Of a DNA stretch of 64,000 nt, positions 8,073 through 16,957 are shown piece by piece. Where the stretch lies: positions 1-64,000 of the forward strand of contig NZ_ATDL01000022.1 in NCBI RefSeq assembly GCF_000416985.1. Reading direction: 5' to 3'. The DNA is from Sphingobacterium paucimobilis HER1398. Its GTDB lineage: Bacteria > Bacteroidota > Bacteroidia > Sphingobacteriales > Sphingobacteriaceae. The first letter of the stretch is position 1. The number at the start of each line of letters is the position of its first letter. A model generated the notes under the pieces. That model had not been told where the DNA came from, did no database searches, and was given only the letters and a program-made list of their open reading frames with translations. A program made the translations under genes and the position numbers.

Positions 8073-9005
8073 ATGAGTTATAGTGAGAGAATATTTGGTA
8101 AAAATTTAAGAGATTTATCTTTCGACGATATTTCAACTTACTTTCAAGAACCACGTGAAGAGTCTGAAATTTTAGAGTTCAAAAGTGGGCATGGTGATTT
8201 CGAAGGAGTATTTGTAAACAATATACTTCGCACAATCAATGCTTTTTTAAATTCATCTGGTGGTCTTTTGATTTGGGGTGCTCCAAAAGATATTGTAATC
8301 GAAAACGGCAAGCCAAAGGTATGTGTAGGAGATTTGATACCACTGACAATATTAAAAGAAAAAGACCATCTTATCAATAGAATATCGAGTTCTATTTCCT
8401 ACATGCCTATCGGAATCCGTGCAGAAAGGCTTGAAAAAGATGGCCAATATCTCTATGTGTTCGAAGTTGATGAGAGTGCTTCTAAACCTCATCAATATAA
8501 TGGGCTGTACCATATCAGACTGGACGGGCAATCCAAACCTGCGCCTCATTACATTGTAGATGCTTTATTTAAACAAGTGAAATTTGCTGATCTTGAATGT
8601 AAAATAGATTTCAAATTAATAAAGAAGCTCGATGAAGATACAGTTATTGAGTTCAATGTAAATATCTGGAACAGATCTAAGTATATCATCGAAAAGTCCT
8701 TATCAGTCACTGCATTCACCACAATGGGTTACTTTGATTATAGTAAAAATGACACATTGAATTTAAACCAAAGTACACCATTCCACTATGGCCCACCAAG
8801 ATCATTTAATAACCAGATCGTTTTTAAGCAGATTGATTTATTCAATTCTACTACTTGTAAAATATATCTAATGTTTGGAGGTGAAAATTCAATGGCAAAG
8901 ACATCACAATACGAATTAGATTTAAAACCACTAGCTGACGGTAACTTCGATTTAGAACCAAATTTACTTGTCAAGGAATCTAAAGAGAATACATTAATTG
9001 ATTGA
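8073..9005 (+). CDS. AlbA_2 (Schlafen-type) domain protein
   Basis: 310 aa. Residues about 27-165 carry the AlbA_2/Schlafen signature: EESEILEFKSG, then NNILRTINAFLNSSGGLLIWG, YLYVFEVDES and GLYHIRLDGQSKPA. This domain occurs in putative nucleic-acid-binding regulators and in several defence proteins. The C-terminal half (about 170-310) is beta-rich and unrecognised, replacing the GHKL or wHTH part of longer relatives. It lies 22 bp after the exported protein gene. A nuclease or regulatory role is only inferred. Confidence 0.7.
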   Translation: MSYSERIFGKNLRDLSFDDISTYFQEPREESEILEFKSGHGDFEGVFVNNILRTINAFLNSSGGLLIWGAPKDIVIENGKPKVCVGDLIPLTILKEKDHLINRISSSISYMPIGIRAERLEKDGQYLYVFEVDESASKPHQYNGLYHIRLDGQSKPAPHYIVDALFKQVKFADLECKIDFKLIKKLDEDTVIEFNVNIWNRSKYIIEKSLSVTAFTTMGYFDYSKNDTLNLNQSTPFHYGPPRSFNNQIVFKQIDLFNSTTCKIYLMFGGENSMAKTSQYELDLKPLADGNFDLEPNLLVKESKENTLID

Positions 9006-9045
9006 TATTTCGAACACCAACTGTAACACGTAATAATAAACAACA

Positions 9046-9441
9046 ATGAGTTTTCACGATCCAATACGTCAATCCAAATATCTGAGACAAACTTTACCCC
9101 AAGATAAAAAGCCTATAGGTTTCTTTGTCTTCGCTGAATGCCAGCTTGCTGTAAATATGCCAGAAGGCCAATGGCCTTTAATTTCAGATGTTGCTGGATT
9201 AACAAAATATGTTAAAGAGGAAATAAATAAAGAGATAGACACCAAAGAGGGTCTATTACCTATTATCAACTCTCAAAAAGGTAACTACTCCAATATGGCA
9301 ATCGCCTGCATGCCAGCAAGAGACATAGCTTTAAACGCAAAACAAATCGAACTAGACAAAGATCTATTAGTTATCCTAATAAATAGGCTTATCAAAGATA
9401 TCAATGAAATAACGACTAGTAAATACCTTTTATTCAGTTAA
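9046..9441 (+). CDS. unknown 131-aa protein
   Basis: A soluble protein with no signal peptide, with notable stretches KPIGFFVFAECQLAVNMPEG and NYSNMAIACMPARDIALNAK. No family was recognised. It follows the AlbA_2 gene by 40 bp and probably shares its transcript. The two intergenic gaps flanking it share the words ACACCAACT and TAATAATAA. Confidence 0.55.
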   Translation: MSFHDPIRQSKYLRQTLPQDKKPIGFFVFAECQLAVNMPEGQWPLISDVAGLTKYVKEEINKEIDTKEGLLPIINSQKGNYSNMAIACMPARDIALNAKQIELDKDLLVILINRLIKDINEITTSKYLLFS

Positions 9442-9496
9442 GAAAATTTCACACCAACTCTTGGTCTGATAATAATAACTTCTAAAGTTTGAATTA

Positions 9497-9964
9497 ATGA
9501 AGATTGAATACTTACAATTGTTCATTCCAGTTCTACTCATACTGCTTGCGGGAATTGGATGGCTTTACAGACATGAAAAGGAAAGACGATTAGAAATCGA
9601 GAAACAATTGTCAGACAAAAAGTATGATGTTTACATCAGATTACTAACGGTATTTTTCGATTTACTAAAACAAGTAAAAAAAGGACAACCTACGAATTCT
9701 GCAAAACTGATAGACAAAATGCTAGATATAAAAAAGGAAATAATAATATTTGGAAATGATGAAGTCCTTTTCGCTTTTTTCAAATGGGAACGCGATTCAC
9801 AAACAAAAAGAAATCTCAAAGCTCTTGCTGAATTAATTATTGAAATCAGGAGAGATATGGGAAACAACAAAACAAGCGTTACTACCAAAGACTTTTTAAA
9901 GTCTTTGGTTTCTACAGATGAAGATTTTAAATATCTTCAGGAACAAGGATATGAATTGTCTTAA
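9497..9964 (+). CDS. single-pass membrane protein, unknown
   Basis: 155 aa. One N-terminal TM helix (about 7-24, LQLFIPVLLILLAGIGWLYR) is followed by a positively charged helical cytosolic domain (RHEKERRLEIEKQLSDKKYD). The fold resembles the many small anchored proteins of unknown function in bacterial accessory islands. Its 3' end overlaps the next gene. Confidence 0.55.
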   Translation: MKIEYLQLFIPVLLILLAGIGWLYRHEKERRLEIEKQLSDKKYDVYIRLLTVFFDLLKQVKKGQPTNSAKLIDKMLDIKKEIIIFGNDEVLFAFFKWERDSQTKRNLKALAELIIEIRRDMGNNKTSVTTKDFLKSLVSTDEDFKYLQEQGYELS

Positions 9965-10421
9965 TTTTAAAACAGATGGATTACATTACACATTCGTGAA
10001 AACAATCATAAGTATAAAAATAGTTAAGCCTGAATGGTTAACGATGACGAAAGAAGACAAAGATTACTTTGCCTCTATTAATGAAGCGGATGACTTAGAA
10101 AACATGAAATACGGCGAAGGGTGGAAATTTACATTCGACTACCCTATCACTGAAGTGTCGATAAAACGTAATGCTTCATTTTCCTTGCAATTGAAATCTA
10201 AAATCGACGAGCAGATAAAAACGGTTACGCTGGACGATATGCTGCTATTAGAGTTTATAGGAGATGATGAAAAACAGCAGCTGGCGATATCAAATAGCCT
10301 CTTGGAATCGGATTTCAGCACTAAAAATAAAAAAGGAACGCAGTATTACTACTTTCACCTGGATGGGCGTATCCCCTATCAAAAGTTTGGCGAATTGATC
10401 TATATAACTGAAAAGGTATGA
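9951..10421 (+). CDS. unknown 156-aa protein
   Basis: No family was recognised. The body starts about KPEWLTMTKEDKDYFASINE and ends GELIYITEKV. An in-frame ATG at 9918 would extend it but overlaps the upstream gene by 47 bp; 9951 is preferred. Its stop overlaps the start of the next gene (ATGA at 10418), indicating coupling. The last codons are preserved at 46912 in the duplicated segment, which shows that the 46.9-kb copy came from this operon. Confidence 0.45.
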   Translation: MNCLNFKTDGLHYTFVKTIISIKIVKPEWLTMTKEDKDYFASINEADDLENMKYGEGWKFTFDYPITEVSIKRNASFSLQLKSKIDEQIKTVTLDDMLLLEFIGDDEKQQLAISNSLLESDFSTKNKKGTQYYYFHLDGRIPYQKFGELIYITEKV

Positions 10422-10946
10422 AAAATATTATATTTATAATTTCTCTCCTACTATCTAGCATTACGGCAAGAGCTCAGGAGAACATCAAAGAGCTACAGTA
10501 TGCAAATATCAAGGTAGCGGTACCCGAAGGATGTATGGCCGTATCAGATTATGAACTAATGGACTGTAATGGCTTCTCGGTTCAATGGCTGTATCTGAGT
10601 AAAGAAATGGTGCAGCAAGGAGTTCATAAAAGCTTCCTGGATCAAATGGCTCAGCAGTTCGATTATAGAACTAAAAAAAAGATAAATTTTTCATCGCAAA
10701 AACAGCCTTTCAAAGGAACAAAATTTGAGATGAAGGACGGAACTTTTCGCATCGTCGGATTTGGGGTGGTAACGGATGTCCCGCTGATCCTGAATCTTAA
10801 ATTCGCAAAAGAGCCAAAAGATAACACTAGCCTCTCGGAGCTTGAAAAGAATTTCATTGAATTGGAATGATTTGATAATGAGTTTATCTTGATTAAAACA
10901 ACAAGTAACATATATGCCACAATTTGACCTGGACAAGATCGTCCAA
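10400..10946. repeat. 547-bp segment duplicated at 46912-47459
   Basis: The segment spans the last codons of the upstream gene, the whole exported-protein gene and the first 11 codons of the 10914 gene. The copy at 46912-47459 is nearly identical, with scattered substitutions and a 1-nt indel. The left edge of the copy abuts the IS21 end, and the right edge joins unrelated sequence. Confidence 0.8.
10418..10870 (+). CDS. exported protein of unknown function (paralogue 1)
   Basis: 150 aa with a signal peptide (MKNIIFIISLLLSSITARAQ) and a mature domain with VAVPEGCMAVSDYELMDCNG (two Cys) and FRIVGFGVVTDVPLILNLKF. No family was recognised. It overlaps the upstream gene by 4 bp. A second copy at 46930 keeps the frame intact and differs at only a few residues, so both may be expressed. 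Confidence 0.65.
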   Translation: MKNIIFIISLLLSSITARAQENIKELQYANIKVAVPEGCMAVSDYELMDCNGFSVQWLYLSKEMVQQGVHKSFLDQMAQQFDYRTKKKINFSSQKQPFKGTKFEMKDGTFRIVGFGVVTDVPLILNLKFAKEPKDNTSLSELEKNFIELE

Positions 10947-11879
10947 TACCTTGCCCCCTATCGCGACCGCCTGCATGAGCAGTACAACTGGAATGCGGAT
11001 CTGAGCAAGCTCATCGATATGCAGATACTATCAGCAGAGGACCGCAACAGACTGGACGCTCACAGCCGCTATGATAAGGAGGTGCAGCTGAAAGCCCTCG
11101 TAAGGACAGCGATATGGAAGGCGCAAAGTGATGATCCGGGCCTATTCGACCAACTGAGTCTGTGGATCATCAAGGACTGGGGCGGTATAAAGACGGCCAA
11201 AGAGGACGCAACGAAGGTGCTGATAGCGGATTTCCTAAGGGAGAGGAATGCAGGATTTGACCGGATAGCGAGTGTCTCGAAGGTGGCAGCGTATATGTAC
11301 CCCGAGGAGTATATTATCTACGATTCGCGGGTGGCGTACTCGCTCAACTGGATACTCCTGTCGCAGGATGCAGGTGACCGCTTCTTCCCTATCCCGGATG
11401 GCCGCAACTCGAAGATGATGGCTTTTAACATGGATACGCTGATACGCCTGAGGTATGTGGACCGATATCATCCGGAAAGTCTGGAAAAGCTGACGGAAAA
11501 GAAGAATTATATAAGCAGGCTGGACAGATCGCTGTACATCGACAGGGATAGCGCGTATAAGGAGATAAATAGCCTCATGAAGGAGATAAGTGTGCGGCTG
11601 TGGCATGATGATGCGGAAAAGGCAAAGCATCTGTTCTACACAGAAATGCTGCTGTTCTCGATAGCGGATCGGGAGGTATTCATGGATATTACCCTACATT
11701 TCAGCAGGATCGGCGCTACGCTGTACGGTATGCCCCGCCCGAGGACGGAATCTTCGTTGCCTGCCTCGGTGAAAGGCCGCAGTATCTTTTCGCGGATCGT
11801 ACCTACGGTGTGCAACCTGGAGCCGATGCTGCATAACCTCCGTGAGCAGGACTGGAACTGGTCGATGCTGCGGGACTGA
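10914..11879 (+). CDS. unknown 321-aa protein
   Basis: A soluble helical protein rich in Asp/Arg/Leu. The stretch RIASVSKVAAYMYPEEYIIY followed by DSRVAYSLNW recalls helix-hairpin-type DNA-glycosylase-fold hypotheticals, but I cannot confirm this. It is more GC-rich in third positions than its AT-rich neighbours. Only its first 11 codons are repeated at 47427, where the copy breaks off. The next gene begins 27 bp downstream. Confidence 0.6.
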   Translation: MPQFDLDKIVQYLAPYRDRLHEQYNWNADLSKLIDMQILSAEDRNRLDAHSRYDKEVQLKALVRTAIWKAQSDDPGLFDQLSLWIIKDWGGIKTAKEDATKVLIADFLRERNAGFDRIASVSKVAAYMYPEEYIIYDSRVAYSLNWILLSQDAGDRFFPIPDGRNSKMMAFNMDTLIRLRYVDRYHPESLEKLTEKKNYISRLDRSLYIDRDSAYKEINSLMKEISVRLWHDDAEKAKHLFYTEMLLFSIADREVFMDITLHFSRIGATLYGMPRPRTESSLPASVKGRSIFSRIVPTVCNLEPMLHNLREQDWNWSMLRD

Positions 11880-11906
11880 GAACGTGCGCAGTACCGTGCC
11901 TATCGC

Positions 11907-12239
11907 ATGGATGATATCGTCACGAAACTGAAGCAGACGCCCGAGCTGCAATGGAAGGATATTATAAAGCAACATCTACTGGAATGTGATGTGCATGAAC
12001 TGGGACCGCATCCTATGGATATATACCTAATGGCCTACTATGCCAAGTCGAACCGCAAAAGGAGCCGCAAGGATTTTATCGCTTTTGTGAAAGAAAGCGG
12101 TATCTCGGAAAAGGATCTGTCGGGATCAGCGATATGGCAGGTGGGACTGAAAGATGGTGTCTACCTGGGTATACTGAAAGAGGACGGCTCGGTGCAGGAC
12201 TGGGATTTTGTAAACAGATTTTGCGATAATGGGGATTAA
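11907..12239 (+). CDS. 110-aa protein carrying a recurrent C-terminal cassette
   Basis: The N-terminus (TPELQWKDIIKQHLLECDVH) leads into DIYLMAYYAKSNRKRSRKDF, then FVKESGISEKDLSGSAIWQV and EDGSVQDWDFVNRFC. The second half recurs as an almost intact ORF at 47567, as a fused piece at 16570 and as a 3' remnant at 25957. Function is unknown. The repeated occurrence next to different upstream sequence suggests a recombining cassette rather than simple gene duplication. Confidence 0.5.
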   Translation: MDDIVTKLKQTPELQWKDIIKQHLLECDVHELGPHPMDIYLMAYYAKSNRKRSRKDFIAFVKESGISEKDLSGSAIWQVGLKDGVYLGILKEDGSVQDWDFVNRFCDNGD

Positions 12240-12280
12240 AGCTATAGTATTCTTGATCTCCTGCCAGGAGTGCCGAATGT

Positions 12281-12316
12281 AGAAGTCCTATATGCCTTGA
12301 CGCATATCGGACTTCT
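12281..12316. terminator. hairpin, twin of 61310-61345
   Basis: AGAAGTCCTATATGC pairs with GCATATCGGACTTCT around CTTGAC, with one mismatch. No U-tract follows. A related palindrome with the same GAAGTCC arms lies at 61310-61345. It stands downstream of the 11907 gene and is probably a terminator or dispersed palindrome. Confidence 0.45.
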
Positions 12317-12361
12317 TGGTTATATAGTATCAGACAGTGATATCGACATTCAGCCTGGCGA

Positions 12362-14077
12362 TTGATTAAACTCTCAAAGAACTTTTTATCTAAAATATCG
12401 CGACTTATGATACCTATTTCACCTGTTATAACGTATAGCCAGTTTTACTTTACGGAATTCACTTCTAGTAAAGAGTTAAATACTCTCTACAAATACAAAA
12501 TTGAAGATACTATACTATTTCTTATCGGAGTGAGAAACGGGTTTAGTTCAAAAAAAAATTCCCAATATCAATTTGATCTAGTAAAAGCCTTTTTTGATTT
12601 CTTGCCTATTCAAAAAAAGAAGAGGCTTCTTCAGCTTTTAGATGGCTCTAATTCAGTACTAGTGACACATACTGTGGTGAACAGAATAATTGTAGATCTA
12701 TTTAATCAAATAAACTATTCGCAGGACAATGTAAGCTTGAATTCAGAGAGTTTCGCATCAGATGTCTTAGATACTCTACTCGCTTATAACGAAAGTCAAT
12801 ATCAATCCGTTGATATCTTAGAGCGCCCAGACACTCCTGAACTAGCTTGGGATATTTTTTTAATGCAAGACAATAATTCACTAGACGAGGTTCATCTCTC
12901 TAGAACGTCCGCTCCTAAACACTTAATTTTTAATAAATTTATCAAAAAATCGACCTCTATCGATGACTTAACTCTTTACTTGAATGAAAATTTCTATGTT
13001 AATAGCACTCATGAATTGAACCTTCACCTCCTTCAAGTTTTTATTCAAAACACAGCAAACCTTGAAAGCAAAAACACTTTATTAAAGATACCTCCAAGTG
13101 AAAAAATACATCAAGTATTAATAAAGATGGAATATGTCTTTGGAAAGGGAATAACCAAAAACAATAGTTTTAATGTCGGAGAATTGATTACCAAACCATT
13201 TTTCTTACACTCAGATGGAAATCTCTATTTAACAAGCTCTAGAGACTTTGCTCTGATAATGGACAAGATATGGACTTTTTTCTTGTATAAAAGTAAAGCA
13301 ATTCAAAAGATCAACACTCAAATCAAAAATGTAAATGATTTCTTAAGCTTCATAGGAAAAGAATATTACGAAAAATTCCTTCTACTGAAAATATTCAATG
13401 ATTTTTCTAAGAAATATGTTAGAGTACTCTCCTCTGATGATCAGTACCTGCCAGACCTCTCAATGATAGTAGATAATAAAACAGTATATCTTATCGAAAT
13501 AAAGTCTTCTTCACTGAATTACAGAACCTTTCTAAATAGAAACACTCAAGAGTTTAAACAATTTATTGATGAAAATTTTGCATTAAAGAAAAAGGGCGTT
13601 AGACAATTAATTAATAACATTCGGCATCTAGCTGATAAATCCAATGAACTTTATAATATACGAAGTACCAATAAGCTCACGATCGTACCGATTCTCATAT
13701 ACACTGAACATCACTTAACTAAGCCAATGGTCAACAGATATGTAGAAGATCATTTTAAAAAAGAACTTGCTGAAATAAATCTGCCTTTTAAAGAGGTTTT
13801 GCCCGTTACAATGATTTATTACGAGTTTTTTATCGAAAACGCAGACTATGTTAAAAAGAAGCCCAATATTCTGAAAGGTCTAATTCGTGATTACTGGAGG
13901 TATATCCGGAAAAAAGAAAGGGAGTATGTAAAATTTAAGTCTACCCAAAATTATGTTGAAAGTAGTGTGTCATTTGATGATTATTTAATATACAATCCTA
14001 ATGTTTATAAAAGTGAGGCCAAGCATATACTTGATAATATGACAAGGATATTTGATTTAAAAGGAACAAGCGAATAA
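12362..14077 (+). CDS. PD-(D/E)XK nuclease-like protein
   Basis: 571 aa. A restriction-endonuclease-like core is visible at about 333-385: GKEYYEKFL helix, then YLPDLSMIV (Asp365), then TVYLIEIKSSS (Glu379, Lys381), the D-x13-E-x-K spacing of PD-(D/E)XK enzymes. The N-terminal 300 residues are helical and unrecognised and may recognise a target or partner. The first codon is TTG at 12362; an in-frame ATG at 12407 (about residue 16) is an alternative. It is very AT-rich compared with the preceding gene and convergent with the HEPN-like gene, in a defence-type setting. Confidence 0.65.
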   Translation: MIKLSKNFLSKISRLMIPISPVITYSQFYFTEFTSSKELNTLYKYKIEDTILFLIGVRNGFSSKKNSQYQFDLVKAFFDFLPIQKKKRLLQLLDGSNSVLVTHTVVNRIIVDLFNQINYSQDNVSLNSESFASDVLDTLLAYNESQYQSVDILERPDTPELAWDIFLMQDNNSLDEVHLSRTSAPKHLIFNKFIKKSTSIDDLTLYLNENFYVNSTHELNLHLLQVFIQNTANLESKNTLLKIPPSEKIHQVLIKMEYVFGKGITKNNSFNVGELITKPFFLHSDGNLYLTSSRDFALIMDKIWTFFLYKSKAIQKINTQIKNVNDFLSFIGKEYYEKFLLLKIFNDFSKKYVRVLSSDDQYLPDLSMIVDNKTVYLIEIKSSSLNYRTFLNRNTQEFKQFIDENFALKKKGVRQLINNIRHLADKSNELYNIRSTNKLTIVPILIYTEHHLTKPMVNRYVEDHFKKELAEINLPFKEVLPVTMIYYEFFIENADYVKKKPNILKGLIRDYWRYIRKKEREYVKFKSTQNYVESSVSFDDYLIYNPNVYKSEAKHILDNMTRIFDLKGTSE

Positions 14078-14112
14078 AATATCACGTGCTGTTGGTCCGA
14101 TAAACAAGATGT

Positions 14113-14128
14113 CAACCTCTCTAGGTTG
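14113..14128. terminator. short hairpin between convergent genes
   Basis: CAACCT and AGGTTG form a 6-bp stem with a CTCT loop between the stops of the nuclease-like gene (+) and the HEPN-like gene (-). There is no T run, so this is a weak candidate. Confidence 0.25.
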
Positions 14129-14162
14129 CAATACGAAATCGAAAAAGAAATACGGATAGTGC

Positions 14163-15656
14163 TTAATCCTTCGGTCGATTCTTAAGTAAATTTTCGAAGA
14201 ACTCACCCGTCTTCATTTTTTGAAGATCGTCCAAGAGCCTTTTCTTGAAAGATTCATCAGGAAGATTAGTCGATAAAGCAATTATTTTTTCAATAATCGT
14301 ACTTACATTATCAATAGCCTTCTTGTTTTCTATTTCTTCTCGCGTCTCAATAAGCAGCATACACTGATTAAGAATATTGTAAATCTTATGCATTAACTGC
14401 AGCAATTGTGTACTTTTTGATAGTTCTATAAATGGATTTAATCCTTGAAGCATATCATATATCATTGGGATACCTTTGTCGTAGTGGACGGAAAGTTGCC
14501 TCTGAGATGCATATTTTTTGAATATTGGTGCAAGCTCTTCAAGTTCTTGCTCTAAAATATCTACCTCCCTACAAAATCTATCGTCTTTAATCGTCGAAAC
14601 AAAAGGAATAATTCTATCATGCCAAAAAGACCCATTTGATTCTTCATTTAATGAATAGAGCTTATTGAATCCTTCATATACAATGACATTAATCATTTTA
14701 AGGTTAAATAGCTTTTCCATAATATATTCAGAATGCAAAAAAGCTCTGATAGCTGAGGCTAAATCTATATAAAGATAACTTAACTGCATGACGACCTTAC
14801 TTAGTTCGACCATACTAATAATTGTGTCGTTTAAGTCTTGTTTAAAAAACTCTTTAAATTTATCGGGCGTATCTTGCTGTCGAGCAAATTCATCTAATTT
14901 TTTACTATGTGTTTCTATGACGCCATATAAAGTATCAGACAATTTACCTTCGTCATCTAAGAAGAACTGCTCTAACCCGATTATTGGTAAATCAATAGCT
15001 GGCGACATTTCGGAGATCAATACATTAGTTAGATTTGATTTTTGCAAATATTTACTTGAAAAAACGGTCAACTCCTCCATCAATGTACTGAAGGTAATCA
15101 AGCGCTGATACTCATCTTCCTCACTTAGTGCTACCAAATGTCTGTACATCTCCATAGGATCTAAATCATAATGGAAACTTAGTTTTCTACCAGTCCAATC
15201 TGTGATATTACTTTCGCCAAACTGCCTTATCTTAAGTTCTAACGAATTATACTCATTCCTAAATCCCTGGTAGTCTATGAGCTCAACTAATGGTTTTATC
15301 TTTTTTACCCAAAGTGATTTCTTTTGAGCCTTGCCATAGCCATAAAGGTACTTGTAGGCTTCAAGGATTACACAATTGATATATTTAACGTTATACCTTT
15401 TTTCTGCAGGCAATACAGCTCTGAAGTTAGAGCGGCTTACCGAGCACAACTCTAAGCTGATATAATTTGTAAAATTAGACAGTGTCTGAAATCCCTCAAA
15501 AATTAGCTCCTTCTCATTTTTATCTCGATTACTAAGCTGTCTAAGTACACCAATCTCCAACAACAAATGGGACGACAAATCTCTTAAACTAAATCCTTGC
15601 TGTTCATACAGCTTCTTTACAAAATCAGGGGTTGATTCGTGTAGTTTTGAATTCAT
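14163..15656 (-). CDS. tandem HEPN-like protein, two RX4H motifs
   Basis: 497 aa, entirely helical. Two homologous halves are visible. One runs from KYINCVILEAYKYLYGYGKA through WVKKIKPLVELIDYQGFR to RKLSFHYDLDPMEMY (R157, H162). The other runs from MINVIVYEGFNKLYSLNEES through FWHDRIIPFVSTIKDDRF to RQLSVHYDKGIPMIY (R386, H391). RX4-6H is the catalytic signature of HEPN ribonucleases, so this may be a fused HEPN dimer. No partner nucleotidyltransferase was seen. It is followed by hicA-hicB on the same strand upstream. The family name is unknown to me; the HEPN assignment is by motif and fold only. Confidence 0.5.
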   Translation of the reverse strand: MNSKLHESTPDFVKKLYEQQGFSLRDLSSHLLLEIGVLRQLSNRDKNEKELIFEGFQTLSNFTNYISLELCSVSRSNFRAVLPAEKRYNVKYINCVILEAYKYLYGYGKAQKKSLWVKKIKPLVELIDYQGFRNEYNSLELKIRQFGESNITDWTGRKLSFHYDLDPMEMYRHLVALSEEDEYQRLITFSTLMEELTVFSSKYLQKSNLTNVLISEMSPAIDLPIIGLEQFFLDDEGKLSDTLYGVIETHSKKLDEFARQQDTPDKFKEFFKQDLNDTIISMVELSKVVMQLSYLYIDLASAIRAFLHSEYIMEKLFNLKMINVIVYEGFNKLYSLNEESNGSFWHDRIIPFVSTIKDDRFCREVDILEQELEELAPIFKKYASQRQLSVHYDKGIPMIYDMLQGLNPFIELSKSTQLLQLMHKIYNILNQCMLLIETREEIENKKAIDNVSTIIEKIIALSTNLPDESFKKRLLDDLQKMKTGEFFENLLKNRPKD

Positions 15657-15672
15657 TTAAAGCAATTTGTGT

Positions 15673-16074
15673 TTAAACTAACTCTACAGCCTGTAGCTCA
15701 GCAGCCAGACGGTGAAGCCCATCTTCTATCTTCTTAAGCTGCGGCTGACGGGGCTTTTTCAATCCTGATGAGTAATGTTGTAGCTGACGCTGATTAATGC
15801 CTGTAATCTTCTCTAAAGCGGCATTGGTGAATATGCCTTTGTAATAGTTGAGAAAGCTTTCGGCATCGAAGTGGTATACGATATCGTACCTGCCTTTGAG
15901 AATAGATGGTATGTTGTCGGGAGTAAACTCTTCAGTAATAATAGCTATCGCATCCAAGATGGATTGCTTGGCTTCCTCAACGGTATCACCGCCCCCATAA
16001 ATGCCTTCAGCATTCTCTGCATAGGCGCTGAACATGTCTTCGCTGCGCTCGATTACGATCTTTAATGTTTTCAT
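15673..16074 (-). CDS. hicB: HicB antitoxin
   Basis: 133 aa. The N-terminal HicB fold reads VIERSEDMFSAYAENAEGIY, then GGGDTVEEAKQSILDAI, and the C-terminal helix-turn-helix reads ALEKITGINQRQLQHYSSGL. It neutralises HicA and autorepresses the operon. It follows hicA by 123 bp, a larger gap than usual. A decayed 3' copy lies at 59765-59952. The downstream HEPN-like gene begins 16 bp after its stop and could be read on the same transcript. Confidence 0.9.
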   Translation of the reverse strand: MKTLKIVIERSEDMFSAYAENAEGIYGGGDTVEEAKQSILDAIAIITEEFTPDNIPSILKGRYDIVYHFDAESFLNYYKGIFTNAALEKITGINQRQLQHYSSGLKKPRQPQLKKIEDGLHRLAAELQAVELV

Positions 16075-16197
16075 ATGAATGTTGTTTGTCCTTTATAGGC
16101 CATATGGATTATCCAAGATATTTCCTTAACTAAACTTATGTCGCCTGGATAATTCATATTCATTTCCCTTTCTTTTATCATGGGGATCGGGAGCTAA

Positions 16198-16374
16198 TTA
16201 AAGCCCCAGATCCTTCATGATTTTCTTGCGAAGGCCCTCTCCCATCTCTTTGCTACCATGATAAGGAATTGAACGGGTTTTTCCGTCCTTCTCATAAATG
16301 TAATGAGATCCTTTGGTACGGATATGGATCCAGCCATTATTTCGCAAGAACCTGTGGAATTCACTTGATTTCAT
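16198..16374 (-). CDS. hicA: HicA mRNA interferase toxin
   Basis: 58 aa, translated by eye: MKSSEFHRFLRNNGWIHIRT, then KGSHYIYEKDGKTRSIPYHG, then SKEMGEGLRKKIMKDLGL. It shows the dsRBD-like HicA fold with the catalytic His in GSHYIY and the usual PYHGSKE segment. It precedes hicB in the usual toxin-first order. It appears intact. Confidence 0.9.
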   Translation of the reverse strand: MKSSEFHRFLRNNGWIHIRTKGSHYIYEKDGKTRSIPYHGSKEMGEGLRKKIMKDLGL

Positions 16375-16569
16375 ATCGAAATAGTTAAAAATGTAATTTG
16401 GACAATCTATCCCTTAAATCGCCAATCACATCTCGAACCCCACAACACAAAGGTAGTACATTTACTACTATATTTCAAAATAATTTTTCTGTATATTTTT
16501 ATTTAATAAGGACTTGTCATTAAAAGCCAATTTCAAAACTGATCAAACTTATTATAAAAGAGTAGCCGC

Positions 16570-16917
16570 ATGGATTTTATCGCTTTGGTGAAAGAAAGCG
16601 GTATCACGGAAAAGGACCTGTCAGGATCGGCGATATCGCAGGTGGAACTAGAAGGCTCACAGATTGTAAAAGCGATCCTCAGAGAGCATATCCCCTCGCC
16701 TAAGATTGCCTTCAGGGATACGCAGTCGTACTTTGGGATATTGCTGGATGATAATAATAGAAAACCGTTGGCAAGGCTACATTTCAACTCCGCAAATAAA
16801 TACCTGGAGGTATTCCATAATGGTAAGGACAAGGGCGAAAAGAAGCTGCTACAGGATATTGATGATATATTTACCTACAAAAAGGAACTGGTCGAGACGC
16901 TGAAACAGTATGAGTAG
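16570..16917 (+). pseudogene. chimeric fragment: cassette fused to nuclease-type C-terminal domain
   Basis: The first about 28 codons (DFIALVKESGITEKDLSGSA) are the cassette seen at 12063. The rest (IVKAILREHIPSPKIAFRDT, QSYFGILLDDNNRKPLARLH, then LQDIDDIFTYKKELVETLKQ) resembles the C-terminal domain of HsdR_N-type restriction/hypothetical proteins (D-x-x-S-Y-F-x-I-L-L-D-D-N). The upstream sequence is non-coding, so no natural N-terminus remains. It looks like a recombination product. Expression is doubtful. Confidence 0.5.
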
Positions 16918-16957
16918 AGGCTGTACAGGAAAGGATTATCATTATCTAGGAAATAAA

